Positions 26,260-35,929 are shown, numbered from the stretch's first letter. The stretch is DNA of 64,000 bases from Mycobacteroides sp. LB1 (GCF_013449725.1 NZ_JACCFF010000001.1:1054001-1118000); one strand, 5' to 3'. Program-made: numbers and translations. The notes: generated by a model from the letters alone, not told the origin.

Positions 26260-27894
26260 GTGACCTCGAGTGGGGCGGCTCCGACACAGGTACGTCGGGC
26301 CACGATGCCGATCCAGATCATGGTGGTTTCACAGCTGCTGATACTCGGCGCAATCCTCGTTTCATTGTTGTTCGGCTGGCCGTGGTGGGCTGCGCTGTTG
26401 ATTGCGATCGTGTCGTTGGCGCTTGTCCTCGGCCGATGGGGAGGCCAGACCGTCAGACATTGGGCCGTCACCGGTTTCAGGTATCTGACGGGCCGCACCT
26501 ACCGAAGCTCGGGCAGTATCGCCGATACCCCGAGCAGCCAGGACAGTTGGACCGGAACCCGTTGGGAAAACGGCAAACTCATCACGGTGCTGGAAATCAG
26601 CGCAACCCAGCGCCATCCCTCGGTCATCACCCCGGATCACTGCGCGACCGACTCCCTCGTACCGCTTCGTGTGCTGCGGGAGTGCATGCAGCAGAACGAT
26701 ATCGAGCTCGAAAGCATCGACGTCATCAGCAACGGCCAGCGCACCGCGCAGGGCACGGTCTTGCGCGGTGGCTATGACCGGCTCGTGGGTCCCCTGCCTG
26801 CCGTTGCCATTCGCACCGTGTGGGTGGTGCTGCGGTTCGACCCCGGCGCCAATGTGGACGCGGTGTTCCGTCGCGGAGGTGGGCGGCGCGGTGCGGAAAG
26901 ATGCGCCGTTATCGCCACTGCACGCGTTCGACGGGCCTTGGCTGCGTCACACTGCAGCAGCACCATCCTGCAGGCCGGACAGATTCACCGAATCAGCGCC
27001 GAGATGCTCCGCCAATATGCGGGCGCGCCCATGCATGAGGAGTGGAGCGGACTCATGCTGATCGACTCGTACAACGTCGCCATGGGCATTGACCCGTGGT
27101 ACATCACCGATGCCACGCTGACCGGATTGTGGGCCCGGCCAACGCTGGAGACCACGGTGACGGTACGAGTGCGCCCCGCCGCGAAAGGCCGCACATCGGT
27201 TGGCGCGCTGGTCCGGTGGGCCACCGACGAACAACTCCCGGTACGCCGTTCCACCGGAATGACCTCGCTCAACGGCAGCCAACGCGACGCGTTCTTCGCC
27301 GGACTTCCCGTGGGCGCCATCGGTTTGGAGTACCTGACACGCAGCATCGAGATGAGCAACGAGGAGCTCGACGGTATACATCTGCCGACATCCGGCTGCG
27401 GACAGTTGATTGGATCGGACATGTCGGGCCGGGCTATCGCGGCGCGGTTGTCCGGACTCGGTGTACATACCGTGGTCGTACGTGCCGAGCTCTACGTATG
27501 CCAGCAGGTGGTACTCCGATCGGTGGCGGTCGGTGCGCTCGCCGTCGTCTACACCGACCGACCACACATGTGGGATGTCATGGTGACCTCAATCGGTGAC
27601 GCCAACCGCATCCAATTCGCCAGTGGCCCAGGATTTATCGACCCCCGATGCACTCTGGCGGTGGTGGACGGCATGCAGCCGACCGCGCTACCGAGCAACT
27701 GCACGGCCCTGCACATCATCAGCAGCGAGTACGACGCACTTCCGGCCCGGCCCGATGTCATCATCGACCAACCCAATGGGTACGGCGACCACATACTTCT
27801 CACCGCGGGCGCTGAAACCATCCAGGTCCGCCTGGTCACCGTGAGCGACGAGCTCGCCTACTTGGGCCGGCCGATACAGGCCTACGCGCAGTAA
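26260..27894 (+). CDS. eccE4: ESX-4 core component EccE4 (544 aa)
   Basis: EccE membrane protein at the rim of the ESX ring. Two adjacent N-terminal membrane helices (about 16-38 and 39-61, the second WPWWAALLIAIVSLALVLG) are followed by a cytosolic EccE domain starting GRTYRSSGSIAD and continuing through WVVLRFDPGANVDAV. GTG at 26260 follows AGAAGGGGG and is better than the TTG at 26191. M. tuberculosis ESX-4 lacks EccE; its presence here makes the ESX-4 core (B, C, D, E, MycP) complete and points to the M. abscessus/chelonae group. It is divergent from eccB4. Confidence 0.9.
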   Translation: MTSSGAAPTQVRRATMPIQIMVVSQLLILGAILVSLLFGWPWWAALLIAIVSLALVLGRWGGQTVRHWAVTGFRYLTGRTYRSSGSIADTPSSQDSWTGTRWENGKLITVLEISATQRHPSVITPDHCATDSLVPLRVLRECMQQNDIELESIDVISNGQRTAQGTVLRGGYDRLVGPLPAVAIRTVWVVLRFDPGANVDAVFRRGGGRRGAERCAVIATARVRRALAASHCSSTILQAGQIHRISAEMLRQYAGAPMHEEWSGLMLIDSYNVAMGIDPWYITDATLTGLWARPTLETTVTVRVRPAAKGRTSVGALVRWATDEQLPVRRSTGMTSLNGSQRDAFFAGLPVGAIGLEYLTRSIEMSNEELDGIHLPTSGCGQLIGSDMSGRAIAARLSGLGVHTVVVRAELYVCQQVVLRSVAVGALAVVYTDRPHMWDVMVTSIGDANRIQFASGPGFIDPRCTLAVVDGMQPTALPSNCTALHIISSEYDALPARPDVIIDQPNGYGDHILLTAGAETIQVRLVTVSDELAYLGRPIQAYAQ

Positions 27895-27911
27895 CTTCGC
27901 GCCGGCGGCCG

Positions 27912-28466
27912 CTAGGGCTCGTCGCGCATGCGCTCCCGGTAGGCGGCGACATGCTGGCGGTTGCCACAGTTTCCGGTATCGCAGAACATCCGGGACCTGT
28001 TACGCGACAAGTCCACCAAGACGGCGTCGCAGTCCGGGGCGGCGCAGGTCTTCAAACGCCGCTGCTCCCCGGTGCGCATCAGGTCAGCGAATACCATGGC
28101 GGTCTCGGCACCGAGGCGGTCCGCCAGCGGCGCATCACTGGCAGCCATGTGCAAGTGCCAGTCGGGCTCTTCGACGTGCCGGGTGAGCCACGGCGAAGCG
28201 TGGGTATCGGCCAGCAGCGCGTTGACCTGCCGGACCACGTACTCCTCGTCGTTGATATGCGCCCAGATATCGCCCAACCGCATACGTAGCACCTTCACGG
28301 CGTGAAGCTCGGCCTCGTCGCCGTCACGCCTACCCGTCCAGCCGTACCGGTCGAGCAGCGGCGGTAACGCCACCAGATCCGTGAGCAGCTCCCGATCATT
28401 GCGCGCAGTGTTGATCAGTTCTGCGGCGGACCGCAGCCCCTGCTCTGTGTCATGAGTGAAAATCAT
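27912..28466 (-). CDS. CGNR zinc-finger regulator (ABATE-type, 184 aa)
   Basis: The C-terminal CGNR zinc finger has ligands in CAAPDCDAVLVD and MFCDTGNCGNRQHVAAYRER. The N-terminal ABATE-like domain includes FTHDTEQGLRSAAELINTAR. Proteins of this type are small DNA-binding regulators often divergent from a transporter. ATG at 28466 follows AGGTGTCAA and starts the conserved region; the frame could extend to 28511. It faces the EamA exporter across 72 bp and probably regulates it. Which ligand it senses is unknown. Confidence 0.88.
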   Translation of the reverse strand: MIFTHDTEQGLRSAAELINTARNDRELLTDLVALPPLLDRYGWTGRRDGDEAELHAVKVLRMRLGDIWAHINDEEYVVRQVNALLADTHASPWLTRHVEEPDWHLHMAASDAPLADRLGAETAMVFADLMRTGEQRRLKTCAAPDCDAVLVDLSRNRSRMFCDTGNCGNRQHVAAYRERMRDEP

Positions 28467-28538
28467 TTGACACCTGACACCCTTCATGTCTATGGTCATG
28501 ACCGTATTCAAGTTTACTCATGACACGTGGGAGGTGCG
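28467..28538. promoter_or_regulatory. Divergent control region between CGNR regulator and EamA exporter
   Basis: The region contains the perfect palindrome GGTCATGACC (28494-28503) and repeated TGACAC half-site words (28469-28474, 28475-28480 as ACCTGACAC, and 28521-28526). The palindrome and words are candidate operator sites for the CGNR protein. Confidence 0.4.
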
Positions 28539-29591
28539 GTGAACGACAGGGCCACTTTCCGAACTGGGCTGGTCCTCGCCATAGCCTCGGCCGCCACCTT
28601 CGGGTTTTCCGGCCCCTTCGCCAAGTCACTCATGGCTGCCGGGTGGTCGCTGACGGCCGTGGTCACCGCACGCTTGGCCACCGGTGCCGCAGTCATGATC
28701 GTGGCTGCCTGCATACTGGCGCCAGGATGGTTCTCCGAGGCTCGTCGTCACGCCAAAGTCGTTGTGCTCTACGGCATCATTCCCGTCGCGGGCGCCCAGT
28801 TCTGCTACTTCGGCGCGGTCAGACACATGTCGGTGGGAGTCGCGATGCTCCTCGAGTTCCTGAGCCCCATCCTGGTAATCGCGTGGACATGGCTTTACAC
28901 ACGGCAGCGCCCGCGCACCCAGGTGCTCGCCGGGGCCACTCTTGCGCTGGCAGGAATGCTGTTGGTACTCAACATCTTCAGCGGCGCACGCGTAGAGCCC
29001 GCGGGTGTGCTGTGGGGACTGGGCGCGGCGGTATGCGCCGCGTACTACTTCATTTCGTCGCACCGCGCGGGCGGCAAGGCACAAGGGCTGCAACCCATCA
29101 CGTTGACCACAAGCGGTCTGCTCGTCGGCACCATCGCCGTGAGCGGCTTCGCGCTCACCGGGCTTATGCCCACGACCTTCTCCGCACAGGACGTTCAGGT
29201 CGCCGGTTGGCATGCGCCGGTGTACGTACCCATCCTTGTGCTCGGGGTGGTCACCACGGCGATCGCCTACCTCACCGGTATCGCTGCCATTGCCCGGCTC
29301 AAGCCAAGTTATGCCTCGTTGATCGGCCTCACCGAAGTGCTGTGCGCGGTAATCGCGGGCTGGGTGCTGCTCGGCGAGACCATCGCACCCGTCCAGTATG
29401 TGGGCGCCGCAGTCATTCTCGCGGGACTCGTGCTCGCACATCAGGGCGGGGACAGACAATCGCACTCCGAATCCAATGCAGCGAAGAACACAGCATCGCG
29501 ACCTGCAGGAATGAAATCACATGGCAACGACAGCGAATTATCCGTAATCTCAGCATGTGACGCTACAACCGAATCCACGCCCAGCCAGTAA
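28539..29591 (+). CDS. EamA/DMT-family exporter (350 aa)
   Basis: An inner-membrane drug/metabolite transporter with two EamA repeats, each of five helices. Repeat 1 is about residues 8-145, with FSGPFAKSLMAAGWSLTAVV and the motif LEFLSPILVIAWTWLY. Repeat 2 is about 155-295, with SLIGLTEVLCAVIAGWVLLGE. The soluble tail after residue 300 is polar and overlaps the start of the cutinase gene by 35 bp. GTG at 28539 follows GGGAGGTGC. Likely an efflux or metabolite export permease controlled by the divergent CGNR protein. The substrate is unknown. Confidence 0.92.
   Translation: MNDRATFRTGLVLAIASAATFGFSGPFAKSLMAAGWSLTAVVTARLATGAAVMIVAACILAPGWFSEARRHAKVVVLYGIIPVAGAQFCYFGAVRHMSVGVAMLLEFLSPILVIAWTWLYTRQRPRTQVLAGATLALAGMLLVLNIFSGARVEPAGVLWGLGAAVCAAYYFISSHRAGGKAQGLQPITLTTSGLLVGTIAVSGFALTGLMPTTFSAQDVQVAGWHAPVYVPILVLGVVTTAIAYLTGIAAIARLKPSYASLIGLTEVLCAVIAGWVLLGETIAPVQYVGAAVILAGLVLAHQGGDRQSHSESNAAKNTASRPAGMKSHGNDSELSVISACDATTESTPSQ
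29545..29550 (+). promoter_or_regulatory. Predicted -10 hexamer (TAATCT), leaderless cutinase 1
   Basis: TAATCT, CAGCAT, then GTG at 29557. It lies inside the end of the EamA gene and gives the cutinase its own start. Confidence 0.5.
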
Positions 29592-30243
29592 GTTCCTCAC
29601 CGCCGCCGCTCGCGCGGCGGTTGTTTCGGTTGCGGCCATCATGTTGACCACGGGTCTGGCGGTAATTCTCCCCGCTACCGCTTCGGCGGCATGTCCCAAT
29701 GTCGAGGTGTCCTTCGCCCGCGGACGCAGCCAACCGCCCGGACTCGGCGATATCGGCGAGGCCTTCGTCGGCGCGCTACGCAATCGTGTCAAGAACATCA
29801 ATGTCTACGCGGTGCGCTATGACGCCAACACCGACGTGGGTGGCGGCGCCAACGACCTGAGCGCACACCTGCAGCAGACCGCCAACAACTGCCCCGACAC
29901 CAAACTCGTCGTCGGCGGCTACTCGCTGGGTGCGGGCGTGGTCGACACCGCTCTGGGTTTTCAGGGCCCGGTATCGATCGGCGACTTCTTCAACTTCAGC
30001 AACCCGGTTCCACCGGAGGTGGGCGACCACATCCGTGCGATCGTCACGTTCGGCAATATCGTCAACCGCTTCGCCCCGATCCAGAATCTGGCCGGCGCGT
30101 ATGGAGATCGGGTTCTTGACCTGTGCAATGACGGCGACCCCGTATGCATGGGTGGCGATAACGACAGCTGGAAGTCCCACACCTCATACCCGACGGCGCT
30201 GATCAACCAGGCTGCGGACTTCGCGGCAGCCAGAGTGAACTAG
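29557..30243 (+). CDS. Secreted cutinase-family esterase 1 (228 aa)
   Basis: A serine esterase of the cutinase family exported by Sec. The signal peptide spans residues 12-45, with cleavage near ATASAA. The nucleophile Ser123 lies in VVGGYSLGAGVVD; Asp and His are expected in the C-terminal CNDGDPVCMGGDNDSWKSHTSY-type region. Cys pairs (CPN near 46 with NNCPD, and CNDGDPVC) fit the two family disulfides. Mycobacterial cutinases act on lipid esters of the envelope. It is the first of three paralogues in 3.1 kb. The locus corresponds to Rv3451/Rv3452. Confidence 0.93.
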   Translation: MTLQPNPRPASKFLTAAARAAVVSVAAIMLTTGLAVILPATASAACPNVEVSFARGRSQPPGLGDIGEAFVGALRNRVKNINVYAVRYDANTDVGGGANDLSAHLQQTANNCPDTKLVVGGYSLGAGVVDTALGFQGPVSIGDFFNFSNPVPPEVGDHIRAIVTFGNIVNRFAPIQNLAGAYGDRVLDLCNDGDPVCMGGDNDSWKSHTSYPTALINQAADFAAARVN

Positions 30244-30246
30244 CCT
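30241..30246 (+). promoter_or_regulatory. Possible -10 hexamer (TAGCCT) before the epoxide hydrolase
   Basis: TAGCCT lies 7 nt before GTG at 30254 and overlaps the cutinase stop codon. The spacing is one base longer than in the other leaderless candidates. Confidence 0.3.
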
Positions 30247-30253
30247 CGCCGGG

Positions 30254-31243
30254 GTGACTGTTTCCCAGATCACCCACCGTCAGCTGTCGGTCAATGGAAT
30301 CGACATGCATGTCGCCGAGCAGGGCGAAGGCCCGGCGGTCGTTCTATGCCACGGCTTTCCCGGACTCTGGTACACCTGGCGCCACCAACTGGCCGCACTC
30401 TCCGCGGCCGGATATCGGGCGATCGCACCGGATATGCGCGGATACGGACACACGACGGCGCCGCGGGACGCTACCGCCTATGACCGCGGCACCACCGTCA
30501 ACGACCTCGTCGGCCTGTTGGACGCCCTGGATCTGCAGGACGCGGTGTTCTGCGGACACGATTTCGGGGCACATCTGGTGTGGGACATGCCTGCCTGGGC
30601 AGGGGATCGAGTCTCTGCCCTCATCCAGCTGTCGGTACCGCGCACCCGGCGCCTCCCGGTGAAACCCAGCGTCGGCTTCAAATATCTTGCGTCGCAGCAC
30701 TTCACACACCTGGAGTACTTCCAAGAACCCGGAGTAGCGGAGGCTGAGCTCAACTCGCAGCCAAAGGCGTTCTTAGCCGCGCTATTCAACGCTCTCAGCG
30801 GCGCCAACCGTTATCTGGACTGCTGGGCCTTCCCCGCCTACGCGGACGGTAAGCGCAACGGTTATCTGGACGTATTGCCCGGCCCCCCTCCCCTGCCGTG
30901 GAATTGGCTTACCGACGCAGACCTGGACTACTACGCGAATGAATTCGCGCGGACAGGGTTCACCGGCGGACTCAATTGGTACCGAGCGGAGGACCAGGTG
31001 TGGGCCCAGAACGAGCACCTGCACGACGTGCCGATCAACGTGCCGGTGGCATTCATCGCCGGATCGGCCGACCCGGTCCTGGAAATGCTCGGCCGCGACC
31101 CGATGACCGCGATGGCCGATCTCGTTCCCGGCCTGAGGTCCGTCCTGATCGTCGAGGGTGCCGGCCACTTCGTCCAGATGGAGCAGCCGGGCGCGGTCAA
31201 CGGCGCGATGATCGACTTCCTCGGAGCGCTCCTGCCCAGGTGA
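30254..31243 (+). CDS. Epoxide hydrolase-like alpha/beta hydrolase (329 aa)
   Basis: A cytosolic epoxide hydrolase-type protein. The oxyanion motif is HGFPG (33-37), the nucleophile is Asp103 in CGHDFGAHLVW, and a cap domain spans about residues 135-245. The acid is likely Asp near 277 (GSADPVLEM) and the base His near 300 (EGAGHFVQMEQP). An Asp nucleophile favours epoxide hydrolase or dehalogenase over esterase. It starts at GTG 30254, 10 bp after cutinase 1. It interrupts a cutinase cluster, so it may be an insertion relative to the M. tuberculosis order. Confidence 0.9.
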   Translation: MTVSQITHRQLSVNGIDMHVAEQGEGPAVVLCHGFPGLWYTWRHQLAALSAAGYRAIAPDMRGYGHTTAPRDATAYDRGTTVNDLVGLLDALDLQDAVFCGHDFGAHLVWDMPAWAGDRVSALIQLSVPRTRRLPVKPSVGFKYLASQHFTHLEYFQEPGVAEAELNSQPKAFLAALFNALSGANRYLDCWAFPAYADGKRNGYLDVLPGPPPLPWNWLTDADLDYYANEFARTGFTGGLNWYRAEDQVWAQNEHLHDVPINVPVAFIAGSADPVLEMLGRDPMTAMADLVPGLRSVLIVEGAGHFVQMEQPGAVNGAMIDFLGALLPR

Positions 31244-31288
31244 CGAGGGCCATACCGCACCGATATGACAGGTAGGTTGACTTACCCG

Positions 31289-31294
31289 TAGCAT
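31289..31294 (+). promoter_or_regulatory. Predicted -10 hexamer (TAGCAT), leaderless cutinase 2
   Basis: TAGCAT, TCGCGT, then GTG at 31301, with no Shine-Dalgarno. Confidence 0.5.
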
Positions 31295-31300
31295 TCGCGT

Positions 31301-31915
31301 GTGACGACGCACAATGCTGTTTGGCCTGCAATCTTGCACATCCGGCGGTGGGGATACCTGGTCGCCGCTCTGCTCATGTTCACCGGCGTGCTGACGGTGT
31401 CGAACCCGGGCACCGCAACCGCCGACCCTTGCGCCGCAGTCGATGTCTCCTTCGCCCGCGGCCGCGATGAGCCGCCGGGCCTCGGCCGTGTGGGGGATGC
31501 TTTCGTCGGAGCGCTGCAGAACAAGGTCGGCAGCTTGAGTGTCTATCCCGTGAACTACAGCGCCGGTCTGCTCTCCACCGGGGAAGGTGCCGACGACTTA
31601 CGCGGCCACCTCAGCGAGATTGCGGCATCCTGCCCCAACACGAAACTCGTCATCGGCGGCTACTCGATGGGAGCGACTGTGGTCGACGATGTCGCCGACA
31701 GTCCACCACCGGGGATCAGAGGGGTCGCGACATTCGGGAACGTCGCGCGCCGCGAGGGGCAGATGTCCGGCCCCCTTGCTGGGCGATGGATCGACCAGTG
31801 CAACCCCGGCGACCCCGTCTGCGATAGTGGCGGGCGTTCCTGGACCGCACATCAGACCTACGAGCAGACCAACCTGCCCGCCCAGGCCGCGTCCTTCGTG
31901 GCAGGCAAGCTCTAA
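31301..31915 (+). CDS. Secreted cutinase-family esterase 2 (204 aa)
   Basis: A secreted cutinase with a signal peptide at residues 14-42 (cleavage near TATADP), the family segment VDVSFARGRDEPPGLGRVG, and nucleophile Ser122 in VIGGYSMGATVVDD. The C-terminal CNPGDPVCDSGG supplies Cys pairs, and the His base is likely in WTAHQTY. It is shorter than its two neighbours because the loop between the nucleophile and the next strand is reduced. GTG start at 31301 with its own predicted promoter. The substrate is not known. Confidence 0.93.
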   Translation: MTTHNAVWPAILHIRRWGYLVAALLMFTGVLTVSNPGTATADPCAAVDVSFARGRDEPPGLGRVGDAFVGALQNKVGSLSVYPVNYSAGLLSTGEGADDLRGHLSEIAASCPNTKLVIGGYSMGATVVDDVADSPPPGIRGVATFGNVARREGQMSGPLAGRWIDQCNPGDPVCDSGGRSWTAHQTYEQTNLPAQAASFVAGKL

Positions 31916-31945
31916 AAAAGAACAACGCGCGGCCGCGTCGCCCCG

Positions 31946-31951
31946 TAATAT
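31946..31951 (+). promoter_or_regulatory. Predicted -10 hexamer (TAATAT), leaderless cutinase 3
   Basis: TAATAT, CAGGGC, then GTG at 31958; the strongest -10 match of the three cutinase genes. Confidence 0.55.
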
Positions 31952-31957
31952 CAGGGC

Positions 31958-32674
31958 GTGACCACGCATCGGCGGGGCACGAGGGTCGGCGTGGTCCTAA
32001 GTTTTCTTGTCCCCTTGACGATCTTTGCGCTGTCAGGGGTGAATGTTGTTGGGCTCGTTCATGCGATCCCTACCGCTTCGGCGGATCCATGCTCGGATGT
32101 CGACGTCTCGTTTGCGCGCGGACGTAAGGAACCGGTCGGTCTGGGCCGGGTGGGCGACGAATTCGTGGATTCCCTGACACCACGCATCACTGCGACCGGA
32201 GCCACTATGAACGTCTACCCCGTCAACTATGACGCGGGGATCTTCTCGGCCGGCGGCGGGGCCAATGACCTGAGCAATCACCTGCAGTCGGTCGCGGCGA
32301 GCTGCCCACGAACCAAGTTCGTCATCGGCGGGTATTCGATGGGCGCCGAAGTGATCGACACGATCATCGGTGTCCCGAATGTCGGTCTCGGGTTCAGTCG
32401 TCCTCTGTCAGCGTCGGTAGGCGACCGTATCGTCGCCATCGCGACATTCGGAAACGCAACGCACCGAACCGGTGGACCATTAAGCGGCATTGCCGGCGTA
32501 TACGGCTCGCGCGCAATCGATCTCTGCAACCAGGGAGATCCCATCTGCATGGCCGGACCAAATAACAGCTGGGACGCTCACACCTCGTACGAGCGCACCG
32601 GATTGCCCGCCGAGGCGGCAGCTTTCGTCGCATCGAAGCTCAACCGGCACGGCGAAAGCGAGCCCACCGAATAG
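31958..32674 (+). CDS. Secreted cutinase-family esterase 3 (238 aa)
   Basis: The signal peptide spans residues 8-42 (cleavage near TASADP). VDVSFARGRKEPVGLGRVG is nearly identical to cutinase 2, and the nucleophile is Ser127 in VIGGYSMGAEVID. Conserved Cys residues lie in ADPCS, AASCPR and CNQGDPICM; the base is likely in WDAHTSY. Its sequence is closest to cutinase 1 in length and in the nucleophile-distal loop (ATFGNATHRTGG). It is the last of the cluster and converges on truA, 14 bp away. Confidence 0.93.
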   Translation: MTTHRRGTRVGVVLSFLVPLTIFALSGVNVVGLVHAIPTASADPCSDVDVSFARGRKEPVGLGRVGDEFVDSLTPRITATGATMNVYPVNYDAGIFSAGGGANDLSNHLQSVAASCPRTKFVIGGYSMGAEVIDTIIGVPNVGLGFSRPLSASVGDRIVAIATFGNATHRTGGPLSGIAGVYGSRAIDLCNQGDPICMAGPNNSWDAHTSYERTGLPAEAAAFVASKLNRHGESEPTE

Positions 32675-32688
32675 GGGGTTAGCCCGCA

Positions 32689-33576
32689 CTAGTCGACCGC
32701 TGGCCTAACCCGTATGTCGCGGGTGATCAACACGCGTGCCGCCATCTGATTGTCCGGCGGATAGTCGACGCCGACCAGCGTCAGTCCGCGCGCCGGTGCG
32801 GCCGCGAAATCGCTTGAACGCCTTTCATTCTTCAGCAGGTCGGCACACCACTGCACCGATCGCCTGCCCTCCCCCACCGCCAGCACGGCACCCACCAGTG
32901 AACGCACCATTGACCAACAGAAAGCATCGGCGCTCACGCGTGCGGTCAGCCGAGGCCCGTCGGCCGCCCAATCGAATCGCTGCAACTCACGGATGGTCGT
33001 AGCACCTTCACGGTGGCGGCAGAACGCCGCGAAATCGCGTAACCCCAACAGATTCCGCGACGCTTCGTTCATCGCATCCACGTTCAGCGGGTGGTGCCAC
33101 CCGACGACATCATGCCGCTCCAGGGGCAGTACACCGAACAGCGCGGTGGAAAACCTGTACTCGTAATGGCGTCGCAGCGCGGAGAACCGGGCATCGAAAT
33201 GTGCTGGGGCCCGCGAGATATCGAGCACCCGTACGTCATTGGGCAGAAACCGGGACAGCCGACGAATCAACAGATCAAATTCGAGGGCATCCGCACGCCG
33301 GGATCTGCCGAGGATTCCCGGGAGCTGTGTCGCAGGGATATCGATATGCGCTACCTGTCCGGTCGCGTGCACTCCCGCGTCCGTGCGCCCGGCCGCATGC
33401 AGCGACACCGGCTCCCGCACGATAGTCGTGAAGGCCTCACCCAGCACGCCCGCCACGGTGCGCTGGCCTACTTGAGCCGCCCAACCCGCGAATCCGGTTC
33501 CGTCATAGGCGATATCGAGCCGTAAACGAACAAGCCCGCCATCAGAGATGGCGGGCTTGTTGTCAGATGTGACCAA
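32689..33576 (-). CDS. truA: tRNA pseudouridine(38-40) synthase TruA (295 aa)
   Basis: TruA modifies U38-40 in the tRNA anticodon stem. The conserved core is [19 protein letters not shown] at about residues 17-35, and the catalytic Asp is in [18 protein letters not shown] (D67). A downstream motif is [20 protein letters not shown]. No ATG or GTG precedes the conserved core, so the start is TTG at 33576, preceded by AAGAAGG 7 nt upstream and 2 nt after the rplQ stop. A terminator-like hairpin lies inside codons 6-16. It is the last gene of the alpha operon. Confidence 0.92.
   Translation of the reverse strand: MVTSDNKPAISDGGLVRLRLDIAYDGTGFAGWAAQVGQRTVAGVLGEAFTTIVREPVSLHAAGRTDAGVHATGQVAHIDIPATQLPGILGRSRRADALEFDLLIRRLSRFLPNDVRVLDISRAPAHFDARFSALRRHYEYRFSTALFGVLPLERHDVVGWHHPLNVDAMNEASRNLLGLRDFAAFCRHREGATTIRELQRFDWAADGPRLTARVSADAFCWSMVRSLVGAVLAVGEGRRSVQWCADLLKNERRSSDFAAAPARGLTLVGVDYPPDNQMAARVLITRDIRVRPAVD
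33529..33561 (-). terminator. Perfect 15-bp hairpin with U-rich tail inside the 5' end of truA
   Basis: Arms 33529-33543 (AACAAGCCCGCCATC) and 33547-33561, with a 3-nt loop. On the minus strand the stem ends in CTTGTT and is followed by CGTTTACG. It looks like an intrinsic terminator after rplQ, yet it lies within the first 16 codons of truA, so it may attenuate truA. Confidence 0.6.
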
Positions 33577-33578
33577 GA

Positions 33579-34133
33579 TCAGGCCTTCTTGTCTGCGTCC
33601 TCAACATCAGAAACCTCAGCCTCGGGAGCATCCGCCTCGTCAACCTCGGCCTCAGCCTCGGCAGCGGCATCGTCCGCGGTGTCGGTCTCGACCTCGACGA
33701 CCTCTTCTACAGGAGCTTCCTCAGTCGCCTTCGTAGACCCAACCCGGCGAGCCCGGTCGGCCTCGGAGGTGACCGTCTTCTCCTTCACCAGCTCGATGAT
33801 CGCCATGGGCGCGTTATCGCCCTTGCGGTTCTCGACCTTGATGATGCGGGTGTAGCCACCGTTGCGATCGGAGTAGAACGGACCGATCTCCGCGAAAAGG
33901 GCGTGCACGACGTCCTTGTCGCGGATCTTCTTGAGCACCTCGCGCCGGTTGTGTAGATCGCCCTTCTTGGCGTGGGTGATCAGCTTCTCGGCGTACGGCC
34001 GCAGCACGCGGGCCTTGGTCTCGGTGGTCTTGATCCGACCGTGCTCGAACAGTGCGGTGGCCAGGTTCGCCAGGAGCGCCTTCTGGTGCGAAGACGACCC
34101 ACCGAGCCGGTGACCCTTTGTGGGCTTGGGCAT
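33579..34133 (-). CDS. rplQ: 50S ribosomal protein L17 (184 aa)
   Basis: L17 lies near the exit-tunnel opening. The conserved N-terminus is [20 protein letters not shown], followed by [21 protein letters not shown]; the L17 domain ends near residue 120. The last 60 residues are a long acidic tail rich in Glu, Asp and Ala, as in mycobacteria. It is 59 bp after rpoA in the alpha operon, and its stop is 2 nt before the truA start. Confidence 0.97.
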   Translation of the reverse strand: MPKPTKGHRLGGSSSHQKALLANLATALFEHGRIKTTETKARVLRPYAEKLITHAKKGDLHNRREVLKKIRDKDVVHALFAEIGPFYSDRNGGYTRIIKVENRKGDNAPMAIIELVKEKTVTSEADRARRVGSTKATEEAPVEEVVEVETDTADDAAAEAEAEVDEADAPEAEVSDVEDADKKA

Positions 34134-34192
34134 TGCAACTATCTCCTATTCGGGGCCGGCCCCCGTATCAGGTAGGGCCGGGACGGATTGTG

Positions 34193-35254
<1,062 letters not shown>

Positions 35255-35323
35255 CTATCTCCTTCTCGGCACCCGCTATTTGATGCCGGTCAAGTGGGTC
35301 TGCAGCAGAATCGCTACAGACGA

Positions 35324-35929
35324 TTACTTCGAGTAGAACTCGACGATCAGCTGCTCGGTGAGCGGCACGTCGATCTGGGCGCGCTCGGGCAGCTGGTGCA
35401 CGAGGATGCGCTGGCGCTCGCCAACGACCTGCAGCCAGCCCGGGATGGGCCGGTCGCCCGCGGTCTCGCGTGCGACCTCGAACGGCAAGGTGTTCAGCGA
35501 CTTTTCCTTGACGTCGATGATGTCGTACTGCGACACCCGGTAGCTGGGCACGTCCACCTTCACGTTGTTGACGGTGAAGTGGCCGTGGCTCACCAGCTGA
35601 CGTGCCATCCGTCGGGTGCGGGCAAGGCCTGCCCGGTACACGACGTTGTCGAGGCGGGTTTCAAGGATCTGCAGCAGCTGCTCACCGGTCTTACCCGAGT
35701 GCCGGTTGGCCTCGGCGTAGTAGCGACGGAACTGCTTCTCCATCACGCCGTAGGTGAAGCGAGCCTTCTGCTTCTCCTGCAGCTGGGTGCGGTATTCGCT
35801 CTCCTTGACCCGCGCGCGACCATGCTGGCCGGGGGGGTAAGGACGCTTCTCGTACGCGCTGGAGCCACCGACGAGGTCGACGCCCAGACGACGGGACTTG
35901 CGAGTGACGGGTCCGGTATAACGAGCCAT
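35324..35929 (-). CDS. rpsD: 30S ribosomal protein S4 (201 aa)
   Basis: S4 is a primary 16S rRNA-binding protein. ARYTGPVTRKSRRLGVDLVG opens the chain, and the S4 RNA-binding domain contains RLDNVVYRAGLARTRRMARQ and VSHGHFTVNNVKVDVPSY. There are no zinc Cys residues (C-minus form), as usual in mycobacteria. It is 16 bp after rpsK in the alpha operon. In other bacteria S4 represses this operon; no such site was identified here. Confidence 0.98.
   Translation of the reverse strand: MARYTGPVTRKSRRLGVDLVGGSSAYEKRPYPPGQHGRARVKESEYRTQLQEKQKARFTYGVMEKQFRRYYAEANRHSGKTGEQLLQILETRLDNVVYRAGLARTRRMARQLVSHGHFTVNNVKVDVPSYRVSQYDIIDVKEKSLNTLPFEVARETAGDRPIPGWLQVVGERQRILVHQLPERAQIDVPLTEQLIVEFYSK

Noticed and set aside
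32676..32711. Inverted repeat GGGTTAG/CTAACCC between cutinase 3 and truA as a bidirectional terminator
   Set aside because: Only 7 bp of stem around a 22-nt loop, no T run, and one arm lies in the truA coding end; too weak to annotate.
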